From Littorina saxatilis (taxonomy: Eukaryota > Mollusca > Gastropoda > Littorinimorpha > Littorinidae): a stretch of DNA of 64,000 nucleotides. The DNA lies in NCBI RefSeq assembly GCF_037325665.1, contig NC_090253.1:40128812-40192811 (forward strand). Direction: 5' to 3'. Below the pieces are notes generated by a model. It saw only the letters and a program-made list of their open reading frames with translations. It was not told the DNA's origin and made no database searches. Position 1 is the stretch's first letter; every line of letters starts with the position of its first letter. Positions 21,801 to 33,600 of the stretch are shown piece by piece. A program made the translations under genes and the position numbers.

Positions 21801-24800
21801 AACTGGATTTGTTTTAAGTTGATGTTGATTGAAAGGGTCACGGTGTTACCGTTACATGCAAACCAAATACATTTTCTTCAAATACTACTCAGTAAATAGC
21901 CCATTTGAAATTTCTTTTGGTAGGAAGTATCAAGATAACTATATGCTCCAATTTAAGTAAAAAAGATTGTTTTATGACAAAATTATATTTGTCATGCTCA
22001 TGTCACAGAGACTGGACACTATTCTGTACTCTTGACCAAATACGAACAGGTTGTGGAATGCAAGATCAATGCAAGAGGCACTAACAGGGATACATTTGCT
22101 CGGTTTGGGACGACTTCACTAGCGCCGAGCTATTACTGGCGGTCGAATAACCCAAACACTTTTGTCAAAAGTTATTGCATCCCCGTCCAATCAACTTTTT
22201 CTCTTGATGTATTACAAAAAGTCCTTTACTTTGCCAATAAACCCCAAAAATCGTGATCCAGCTCAGCTAAAATGGACTCATGGGACACAACTCTGGGTGT
22301 GGACATCCGGGTGACATCAAAAGCGACGTCAAACACGACTTGTTACGTCCCTGGTGTCTGCCCTTGATCTATGTGCGTCTTTTCGTATCTATTTGTTGTC
22401 TTTTCGTATCTATTTGCTGTCTTTTCGTGTCTTTTCGTGTCGTCTTTTCGTGTCTTTCGTGTCTTTTCGAGTTTTAGTGACACCGTTCATTGGAGACTTC
22501 CTCCATTTTAAGACCTTGCTCTTTCAGCTTTTCTGTTCATAATGTCTGTAAATTCACCTCCATTTTAAGACCTTGCTTTTTCAGCTTTTCTGTTCATAAT
22601 GTCTGTAAATTCACCTCCATTTTAAGACCTTGCTCTTTCAGCTTTTCTGTTCATAATGTCTGTAAATTCACCTCCATTTTAAGACCTTGCTTTTTCAGCT
22701 TTTCTGTTCATAATGTCTGTAAATTCACCTCCATTTTAAGACTCCCTACTGTTAATTAAAGACCTGATTTTCTCAAATTTCTGAAGATCTTAAGACAAGG
22801 GTTATACTGTACAAGTAAGAACCGGAAACAAGGCGCTCTTTTTGGGGTGCCTCAGAGTGGTTTTAGTTCAAATTTAAACCTAACTTTGAGCTTGCCTTTG
22901 GGTTTTTTGTTTCTTTGATGTTAAAATGCATTTTTATTGAAGTTTTGTGTGAAATTCAGTTCTAACTTAGGTTTTGTTGTTGTTTTGTTGAGGGTTAAAT
23001 GTAGTTCTGATTGAATAATTATATACTGTATACTCACGTGTAAACAAAGACGATACAAATCAAATACTAAGTACAGTATATTTTGGTCTTTTTATTTCCT
23101 GCTCTCACGTGCAGTTACCTTTGTTCTGCATTCTGATTAAAGTTTTATTTTGTGTATATTTACAGAGGTGAAGTTGTCGGACATCGTGGTGGTGGTGCTG
23201 TCACAGTCGCATCCGTACCACCAGAAGAGAGCAGAGCTGTTCAGGGACCATTTTGAAAAGCAACTCAAGGGTCTAGCAGAGGTAATATAACCTTTTATTT
23301 TCTTCTTCTTCGTTCATGGGGTGAAACTCCCATGTTCACTCATGTATTTGCACGTGTGGGTTTTTACGTGTTTGACCCTTTTTACCCCGCCATTCAGGGA
23401 ACATATGACGATTTTGGGGAAAGCATGCTGGGCATTTTCGTGTTTCTATAACCCACCGAACTCTGACATGGATTACAGGATCTTGTGCTTGCGTGTACAC
23501 ATGAAGGGGGATAAGGCACTAGCAGGTCTGCACATAAGTTGACCTGGGATATCGGAAAAATCTCCACCCTTAACCCACCAAGCGGCCTCGGCTGGAATTT
23601 GAACTCGCGGCCTTCCGATTAGGAGGCCGATGTCTTATCCACCACACCACTGCGCCCGTCATATAAACTTTGATCTGTCACTGGTGATTTTCTTTTGCAA
23701 CAGAATACAGTTGTACCCGTGATGCAGGGCTCTTAAGTGAGAGGACAGCTTGCAATAAAGGACACCTTCTCTTGTCCCTTTGTCTATTATCTCTGACAAA
23801 ATATACCTGTCATGACAAGGCCACCTGCAATGTAGGGACATTTTGGTGTCCTTGCATAGTAGGTACCACTGCACTGTTGTTATTATTTTCATGGCATCTG
23901 ATTCAAGGGCTCATTTCTGTTCTTTCCTTGCCTCACTTTATTAATCAGGATATAGTCATAGAATTCAGCACTGTTAGGCACAGTATACTTCAGAAAAAAA
24001 GCAATGTGCTTATGCATATTTTTTGGCTCACCCGAGAAATCAGTTGAATCTGCTTAATGAGCCATGTTGTTGTGGACACCCACTAGCTGGCTGTTTTGGG
24101 AAGAAGAAAAAATTAGATGCTTTTCAAGCAAGATCTTTATGAAATCACATACTTCCAGGGTTTCATGGCCACTAAAAATGACCAGGGTATGGTTTATCCT
24201 TGTCAAATTTCAAGGTTACAGTTGGGTCAAGCTTGGGTCAGTATGTAGAAAATTATCAATTGCTTGAGTGTTCATGGAGCGAGAGCAGCAGATAATTTGT
24301 TTCTGATTTATATTTTGCATGACACGGGTGAGTTGTTTGATAATTTGCTCGTCTTGTTGCAATACAGAAAGACCGACCGGACCTCCTGCTAACTCATGAA
24401 GTGTGGCCAGAAATGAATGGTGCCTGGACAATCTTTCCACTTGCTGCACCGTGAGTGTTCACATGCTGTATTTGGTGTCTGTGTTAAACAAATATTTGGG
24501 ATAATTGCTGGAGGAGGGGGGGGGGGGGAGGTGTCCCCAGACCCCTCTACCATACTACCATACTTGGTGCTTTGTGCCTTCAACTACATGTACATATATG
24601 TCCCATCAGAATTTTGTTGAGGGTGTCAAATGATCCATAGCCTTTTTCTCCAAGGCTGAACCCTGTTGAGTTGTACAGTAAAACATCTGTTTTTAAGACC
24701 TGTACAAATCTGTACAAAAATTAGGTTTTGTTTATCTTCTGGTTTTTTTAGTCTTATAAAGGAGGGAGTCTCAAAATAGGGGTAAATTGAGAGACCTGAT

Positions 24801-27601
24801 CAAGAGAAAAAGAAGGTCTTAAAACACAGCATTTTTAAGGAAAGGTTTTACTGTGTTGGTTTTACTTTGGCTTAAGAAGACAGGCTTAGAAGTTTGAAAT
24901 AGTTTGGAATCTTGGGAATTCTAACAAGTCATGGGGACTCGATCTGAGACAGTATACAAATTCTACATCTATCACTTTGAATCATCTCTTTGAATCAAAA
25001 CATCGGATATTGTTTTGGAATTTTGTCGTTTGTAAGACCTTGCAGAACAGAAATGTTATTTGCATATCTGGTTATTGTCTCAACGTAATTCCGTAATCAG
25101 ACACATATGGGTACATGCTGTCGAATATTTTTCAGTGTGTGCTTTTTCTTCTTCTGTAGATTGGCCAAGCTGTATGGAAACAAACGATGGATAATTTTCT
25201 GCGAAGAAGATACCAGGATGGATGTACAGCGCCTTCCGTCTATCCTTCAGCAACACGACGACATAGATGTAAGTGAACGAAAGCTGAGCATTTCAAAATC
25301 TGCATGATGATATTCTAAATAGATAATATGTAGATACATGTACCATGTGCCTGCGATAAAAGAACAACCTTGGAACCAGCTGAAATTGTCCTTATTTAGC
25401 AGATGTCCCTTCATGACAGGTATATTTTGGTCAAGATAATGGCCACAGGGACAAAAGGTTCCTTTCGTGGGAGGTGTCCTCTCATTAATTTGAGGTGTCC
25501 TCTTATCAAGAAACACTGTAGGTTAAAGCAGGGTTCATACAGGTCATGAAAAACTTGGAAAGTCATGGAATTTGATTTTTAATTTTCCAGGCCTGGAAAG
25601 TCATGGAATTTCAATTCAAGCCATGAAAAGTCATGGAATTTAACAAAAATAAGAAAGAAAAAAAAAATTAACCTTTAGCACGCCAGCGGCGATTTTCGTC
25701 GCCCAGCCATTCCCCCCCCTTTGCCAGCCAGCGGCGATTTGCATCGCCAGCACAAGGCTTGTTTGTATGACCAACTTCTCGTTCGTATTTGCATACAAGA
25801 ATAACGGTATTTTGAACGGCACTTGAGCCAAAGCGAGGCTCACTTCCTTCCGTTATCTCGTCGTGTCGTCTGCGCTGCATTTGAGTCGGTTTCGTCGAAG
25901 TTTTCTGCTTTTGTTTTTGCATCGATAAAGTACTTTAGCGCTTCGACAAGCAAGATGGAGGATGATGAGTTTGAAACTTTCTTTCGAGTTGTTTCTTGAC
26001 AACAAAAAGTATGCGGAATTGGAACGAATTACCGAGGAAGATCTTCGTAATGAACTGTGTATCGCGGTGAAAAAAATGACAGTTCGTCAAGTCACAGTGA
26101 CGGTTACGAAACGGAATTTACGAAAGTGCAGATGGATACAAACAGTGGCTGGTCCAGTTTAGTGAAATGACAGGACCAGCAAACATTACCGATAATCTGA
26201 CTGCGTAGCAAATGCTTGACTTGCTTGTCGAAGAGACACTGCGTAGAAACTGACTCAAATTCAGTGCAAAGCAAGCCAGTGTCAAAACTGGCAGTGACAA
26301 GACGTAAAAAGTTTGCGTGTTCGGAAATGGCGACCTGTGGATCTAGTCATGGAAAATGTTATTGAGGCTCATGGAAAGTCATGGAAAAGTCATGGAATTT
26401 TGTTTCTAAAAACCAGTGGGGACCCTGTTAAAGAGCGTGTACAATGTAGTTACTTTAAGTCCTCTATCCCCCTCAATAGATAACACCATTTAGACCAAAC
26501 AAATGGGTACCTATGTTGCTAGCATCTTCTCATGTCAGAGATGAAAGGTCAACAGGAGATGTCCTGTCTTCATGCAGAGATGTTATAGCACAATTAATAG
26601 TCCTTCTTCTGCGTTTGTGGGCTGAAACTCCCACTTACACTCGTGTTTTTGCACGAGTGGAATTTTACATGTATGACCGTTTTTACCCCGCCATTTAGGC
26701 ATCCATACGCCGCTTTCGGAGGAAGCATGCTGGGTATTTTTGTGTTTCTATAACCCACTGAACTCTGACATGGATTACAGGATCTTTTCCCTGCGCACTT
26801 GGTCTTGTGCATTCGTGTACACACAAAGGGGGATAAGCCACCAGCAGGTCTGCACATAAGTTGACCTGGGAGATCAGAAAAATCTCCACACTTAACCTAC
26901 CAGGCGGCCGCACCCGGGATTCGAACCCACGACCTTCCAATCAAGAGGCCGACGTCTTACCACCCCGCCACAGCGCCCGTCAATTAATACTCCAAGCCAC
27001 ATTAGAATCATTGTCTGCTACCACTCTCCTATCAGTAGCTGAAACCGTAATCTTGTGTAAGAGAATGTGAAAGATTTTAAAATGTTGTGTGTTTTCGTCT
27101 TTAATTGTTTGTACACTGCAGTAGGGAAAGGTTGGAAGATTAGGCTTTGTAGAAAACCTTTATTGTATTGTAGTAAAGGTATGTTTTACTTTTTGAATGA
27201 ATAATTAGTCATCCATGACCGATAAACGGCCCCATACTATTGCATGTCTGCAGGAACCGTTTCTGGGGCGAGGGCTGACGGATGCTCAGAGCACCATCAT
27301 TCACCATTATGCAAGCTACCCACCTCACTTTGCTTACCCAGACTTTACAGCAGGGATGGCACTCAGTCTGCCACTGATTAAGAGGTAAAGGGGTGAAACT
27401 GATGACAGGAGTGGTACTTGGACCGTTTGCTTGCCTTGGTGGTTTCCAGAACATTCAGGGAGACACACATGCAGACATAGATGCGTGTGCTTGTGTATTT
27501 GTGTGCCATATATATGCATGTAAAACACTCTCATGCATGAACAAACAATTACAAACCCACACACCCACATGCAGGCATGAATGCACACACACATACACAC
27601 A

Positions 27602-27696
<95 letters not shown>

Positions 27697-30600
27697 GCAA
27701 ATACTTATGGACAGAAACTGCTTGTGATGAACACAAACGTAACAACATAGTGTAATATACATGTGCACACATATGTGTTTGTGTTGGTTTTATACCATGT
27801 ATCTGTTGTGTCAGGCTTGCCGTCTACTTCACTGATGGTTCCGGACAGAAGATACAGTTTTCCATTGACCCCAAGCATGAGGTGAGACTAAATGTGACTT
27901 AAAAAAACAAAGGTCTTTTGAACTTTCTCAATTGTTCACAATTGATGAAGATGAATATTGTGAATCCTTTTAAACCTGAAACTGGGACAAAAATGTAAGC
28001 ATGTCGGTGCAATCCTTTAGAGCTAACATGGAAGCCAGAAGGTTTCGCCTGCATGATGGAGATTTGTATGTAAGAAAAAGGTTATGTATGAAAGAGATAT
28101 GTGATTCAAGCGTAATATGTCTTGTTTTAAACAAATTAAGTATCGGGAATCTTATGACTTGATATCAGTGATTTCTTTATGAACATTACCTTGTCCTGTA
28201 CCTAAGGTTGCTCTTTTTTTCCCCTTCCTTTTCTCTTTACGTGTGTGTGTGTGTGTGTGTGTGTGTATGCGTGTGTGTGTGTTTATATTTGGCTCACGTA
28301 AGTGTAGCCTATGCGATCGTAACTTTGTCTGTCTGTGCGTGTGTGCGTGTGTATGTCTGTGGTAGAAACTTTAACATTTAACTAAACACCGAAATACTCA
28401 TTTCACCTGGTTATTTTTCAAGCACCATCTTCAAAATATTGAAGCAATGATCAACATTGTGTCGGCATGTGTGTAGTTAAAGCGTGTATCCAAAGAAAAC
28501 GGGTGGTGGGGGGATTTGAAGGGGTACAAGCAGTTGACTGGTTTCTGTCGTGTGTGGTATGTAGACCAGGTCAGGTGTCAAGACCAGGTCAGGGGTCACG
28601 CGAAGGATTGTGGTATAGATTCACTTCTCCAGTTCTCACTTCTGCATTCGCCGATTCGGGGAAGACGATTTCATGTTGTTCGGTTTCTAAGCTCCAGAAA
28701 AGTAAATAAAGAAGCTACCAAAGGGAGATTTCCTACAATTTGATCTGCACAGCGTTTTTCCAATGTCCACGCGAGGAAGAGCTGTCGAAAGCGCAGTGTC
28801 GATCTGGCAGCCGTACCCCGGTAAGTAGCCAACAGAGACAGATCTAGTGTCTCCCACTCTGATAACGTGTCACCTACTGTTTTAATTTCTTTTTATTTCA
28901 GCAGACACGGATGTCAAACACAGTGCTAGGCAGTCACCTCTAGTGAAATGAGTTGATCTAAAGTGCCTGTAATGTTTGGATGTCTTTAATTCGATTTATG
29001 TGAATTTCAAGACTTGCAGTAGAGTCTCAAGTTAAGTTTACTCTGCCCGAAAAAAACTGTCCATCATTTACTTGAACATGCAGATATAAGGAAACGGAAT
29101 GAATCTGTTCTCAAAGTCAAAATGATCACGATTTTTTCCTCAGATTCAAAACATGCACTGTCATGGTTTTGTCTGTACAATTTAGTAAGTCTTACCTTGC
29201 AACAACTTCCTTGAACTTGAAAGACAGTTTTTGAATGCTAGATCTGTATCGCGTTTCATTCCAGACTCGATTCTCTCTTTGATTGTACTGTTTGCTGTTT
29301 ACGCACTATCATGATTCGCTATGTAACGTTTGGTAAGCTTACCTTGCAACAGCTTTCTTGTCTTTGTTGGCATTTTCTTTCAAGGCAGTACAACGTAAGA
29401 TTAGATTCTTTCGGACAGAAGGTAGAATGTGAGTTTTGAGACAACGACAGTCGTCCAAAGAAAGCTTGCTGTGGCATTTGTTTGTAAATAATGGTACATG
29501 TGTCACAGTGATTCTGTATTTTTCTGCGGTTGATGTGGTTTCTTTTTTCCTCTCTTGTTTTTTCCCTCCTGAGTTGATCGTTATCATTTAAACAAGACCC
29601 TCAGAGAGTACCTCCGTTGCTCCTTAAAATGGAATGTGAATAGTGTGTTGGTTGTGTTGACCGTCAGAATTATTTTAAGAACCAGGCTGCTGCAGTCAGT
29701 TGACATGTTTCGCATATTGTAGGGTTACCATGCTGCATAGGTAAAGTGGCTTGTATAACCTGACTATTCTGTTTCAAAACACTGTTTATATTTGTGTAGG
29801 TTGTAGTCATCATAACTAATCGCATTTTGCCATTTGTTTCAGAAAGGAGGTTAACCTACAAGATCGACGCTATGTCAGATATGCCTCAGCCACATGAAGA
29901 CTTCCGAATTTAGATCCACTTGGCAGGGTGACAAGTCTTGATGAAAAGTATGGGACTGAGGACAGCAGTGGAAAAAGTGGCCACATGGCAGGTACCTATT
30001 GCTTAGTGTCTGCAGTGCAAAAGACAGATAAGCTGATGGTAGATTTGCAAATGAACACAGTGCCTGTGTGTGTGTGTGAGGATTGCACAAGATCTCATTC
30101 AAGGACAACTGCACCAACAACAAATACACAGTCATTTTATCCCCGAGTACGCTAGTACTTGGGCTCAGCAGACTTTAATTGTGTGTCTGTCTGTGTGTGT
30201 GTCTTTCTCCACTTAACAGCTTATTGCTGGGAAACTACTGGGCGCAGTTCGTTCAAAAGTTGATACACTAACTTGATAATAGGTCCGATTGATCGTATTA
30301 AAACTTCATAATGTTACCTGGGACCTAAATGCGAAATAAACCACAAAAACGACTTGGCCGTAGGAGGAGTTCACACCGGCGGGGCAACACGCAGCCATTG
30401 AGCTGATAGAACAGCCGAACGCGTCACACACTGACGAGAAAAGCCGAACGCGTCACACACTGACGAGAAATATAGCTCATAAAAAGCATGCGTCTCGCAT
30501 GCGAGACGATTTGCCAGGCTTTGCGCGTTGTGTGTTTGAATAATTTGATTTGTTGTGTACCCCATTTTCTACCAAGCGTTGGTTGCTCGGTCGCGACTGC

Positions 30601-33600
30601 GGTGGTTTAGAGGTCGCGATTTTGTGTTTTGATTCTTATCATATTAATTTGTATTTTTTCTTATGGTTTCCTTTGTTTACATATGTTTCAGTCTTTTACC
30701 TTCACTTTACATTAAAGAATTTGGTAAAACTACCTGGGGCGTGATAAATGCAAGAATCCGCGAGCCAGGACAGTAAAAGAACTTCGTGGGCCACCAGTTC
30801 ACCAGTTATGAAGAGGGTCGGCAGTATATTTTTCACTGTGATCAAATAAAAGAGAAAGGCCAGTCACCACGCACATCCTCGGCTCGCATGCAATGTACTT
30901 ATATAGCAAAGGGAATGCCTGTAATTCACACAGAGCAATCACTTGGTCTTAAACGTGCACAAGACAAAAACTTTCATACTGGGGGAGCGAGCCAGTCTGA
31001 AGAGTACTCGGGTCCAGCGCAAGCGTTTTTTATCTGTTTGCCTTCTTTTGAAAATTATACATGGAGTTGATATGATGCGTTAGTTTTAACTGTGAGTGTG
31101 TGTGTGTGTGTGTGTGTGTGACGGATGAGTTTGTGTAACTGTTTGTTGATTTCTTACGGGAGCCTTGAAGGCTTCGCCTCTTGTTTGATTTGTTTGTTTA
31201 TATATATATAGATGGTAAATGTAACATTTTGTTTTGTCAATAATTAAACGTTCCAATAACCTAAAATTCTTGTTTTTTTAATTTTGTTTGTTTGTTGCTG
31301 AGGTGTATAAAGGGTCTCAAACTGTGTTCCCTATGAGATATTGTGGTTGGTTCTCAGCTGGCCAAGTACCTGTGGGACAACCTGGACGTGAGGCTGGAGC
31401 CAGTGTGTGAGTTTTGCGGCACCCCTACCAGCAAGGCCAAGGACTGTGACTGTGTCGCCTGGCAACCCACACCATTCCCCACCCACTGTGTGAGTTGTAG
31501 CTTAATTGCAGGATGCAGGGCCGTGTTCCACATTGTGTGAAATTGGAGGTGTAATCAAACTTCCTGATAGACCTGCGCAATGGCCTAGTGAATAAGACGC
31601 AGGCCCCCCAAGCGGAAAGTCGTGGGTTCTAATTCTGGCCCCGACTGATGGGTTAAGGGTGGAGATTTTTCTGATCTCCCAGGTCAACTTATGTGCAGAC
31701 CTGCTAGTGCCTTATCCCCCTTCGTGTGTACACGCCAGCACAAGACCAAATGCGCTCGAAAAAGATCCTGTAATCCATGTCAGAATTCAGTGGGTTATAG
31801 AAACACGAAAATACCAAGCATGCATCAGGAGAAATTAGGCTTTTAGGTACATCCTTGATAACAATAATGACAATGATGATGGTGATAATAATATATGGTT
31901 TTGATAAAGTCTCCTTAAATTTAGAGGGGCAATTTTACAAATTCCCAGGCAACACATCAGCATATCAGCAAATACACCAAGATATAGTGAGTGTCATAGT
32001 ATTCTTAGAAAACAAGCAATTTGCACATCATTTTCTAAAGAAGTAAATTGTGAAAAGACTTAATTTTTTTGACAAGTACAAGTTCTAACATAATTCATTG
32101 TGCAAGACTCTGATTGTTCTCCGCCTGTTGACAGGGTCCTCCCATTGGAAAATCAGAGCTGTTTGTTGCCGTCAAGACCTGCTCCAAGTTCCATGAAGAC
32201 AGAGGTATACAATAAAACCCCTCTTTTATGACTCCCTCCTTTTTAGGGAACTGCTTTCCTTAGATTTTTGGATATCTTATCCTTCACCGGATCTCATTTT
32301 GGACTACACAGTCAGGATATGTGGGTCGTGTACGACCCATACTTTCCAGTACTGTGCAGGATTCAATGTACACGACCCACACCATCCGAATAGGAATAAA
32401 TGTTTTGCTGCCTCTCTGCAGAGTATGGGTCGTTCACGACCCACACCATCCGAATAAGGATAAACAGCGTAAAATTCCTTACGTCATTCCATATGGGTCA
32501 TCCATGACCCACATCATCCGGACTGTGTAGTTCAAATTAAGTCATCGTTTTTTTGTTTGTTAACAAAGATAATCTTTCAAAAGTTGGGCAATGGGAAGGT
32601 CGTATGGTGATTGGAGATTACATGAAGTCTCAATTGAAAACTCCAAATAGTTTCAGAGATAAAGACGATTTTGTGAGACTCTGGGTCATCCACGAAGCAC
32701 GGTGAAGGTTAAGAGGAGGGTTCCACCGTACTGCACTGTACACCAAGATAGGAAAGCTTGATCTTGTTGTTTGAGTTATGTTATATGAAGTCTTATATCG
32801 TGCGCGTATCTCCAGACTCGGACTCAAGGCGCAGGGATCTATTGATGAGTTGATATTGCAATCTCAAGGAAAGGGGAAGGTGGGGGGGGGGGGGGGGGGG
32901 GATGGATTGCAATCTCAAGGAAAGGGGAAGGTGGGGGGGGGGGGGGGGGAGAGAGTAGTCGTATAACATTTAAAGTAGTGACTGATGTTTTCCCCTATTA
33001 ATTTGTAGAATGCTGAAAGCACCAGAGTTTGGATTGTCATTTGGTGAGAATAACTGGTCGTTACTCCATTTCACAGATGCCCAGTTGTCTAGAGTTGAAG
33101 ACAGATATGCATGTGTCACATTTGTTCAGAGATGTACACCAGTCAAAACCATGCTCTGACATTGCAACTGGCAGAGCAATATGAATGTACAATTGTATCT
33201 ATGATGTGACACCTGTCTGGTGAGAGAAAACCTCCTGGTGAAGGATCTAGCTGCCATCTGGCGCCCTTTTTACATTTAGTCAAGTTTTGACTAAATGTTT
33301 TAACGTAGAGGGGGGAATCGAGACGAGGGTGTGGTGTATGTGTGTGTGTGTGTGTAGAGCGATTCAGAGAAAACTACTGGACCGATCTTCATGAAACTTG
33401 ACATGAGAGATCCTGAGTATGGTATCTCCAGACGTTTTTTTCATTTTTTTGATAAATGTCTTTGATGACGTCATATCCGGCTTTTCGTGAAAGTTGAGGC
33501 GGCACTGTCACGCTCTCATTTTTCAACCAAATGGGTTGAAATTTTGGTCAAGTAATCTTCGACGAAGCCCGGACTTTGGTATTGCATTTCAGCTTGGAGG

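Larger units (their letters stand above)
17490..21870. repeat. Dispersed array of GTGTAAAGTTACATGCA-like motifs
   Basis: About twenty variants of a 15-17-bp motif (GTGTAAAGTTACATGC, GTGTTAAGTTACATGT, GTGTTATGTTACATGC, and reverse complements such as GCAAGTAACTTAACAC) are scattered through the CACTA-like element. Examples lie near 17506, 17893, 18050, 18248, 18410, 18565, 18597, 18786, 18812, 19702, 19862, 19986, 21135, 21312, 21664, 21683 and 21846. They are absent from neighbouring introns at comparable density. They may be protein-binding sites of the transposon; this is inference. Confidence 0.6.
16570..22484. mobile_element. ~5.9-kb CACTA-like DNA transposon, long subterminal repeats
   Basis: The left terminus reads TACTAAAATGCGAAAAGACG and the right terminus, inverted, CACTAAAACTCGAAAAGACA. 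Both continue into clustered GATACGAAAAGACA motifs and matching TIR sequence (GACGTCGCTTTTGATGTCAC; TCCATTTTAGCTGAG) for about 170-230 bp. CACTA ends with repeated subterminal motifs fit the CACTA/EnSpm type, but I could not fix the TSD or find a recognisable transposase, so the superfamily is tentative. It fills most of B3GLCT intron 2. A SINE core fragment lies at 16738-16800 and another element at 18920-19642. Confidence 0.6.
16534..22809. mobile_element. CAGTGGAACCC-type MITE split by a larger transposon
   Basis: The left end CAGTGGAACCCCCCTTTTAA at 16534 has its partner GGGTTATACTG at 22797-22809. The right half carries the TTCATAATGTCTGTAAATTC block typical of the family. Between them is the CACTA-like element (about 16570-22484), so the MITE was in intron 2 of B3GLCT first. 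Confidence 0.65.

Noticed and set aside
27334-27772. Open frames rich in Cys-Val or Thr-His repeats
   Set aside because: Translation of a CA/GT microsatellite; the same applies to 39625-39948 and 9439-9657.
29875-31070. Open frames of 75-94 codons in B3GLCT intron 7
   Set aside because: No family recognised, no consistent splice chain, and they lie in the proposed 2.9-kb element; not enough to call genes.
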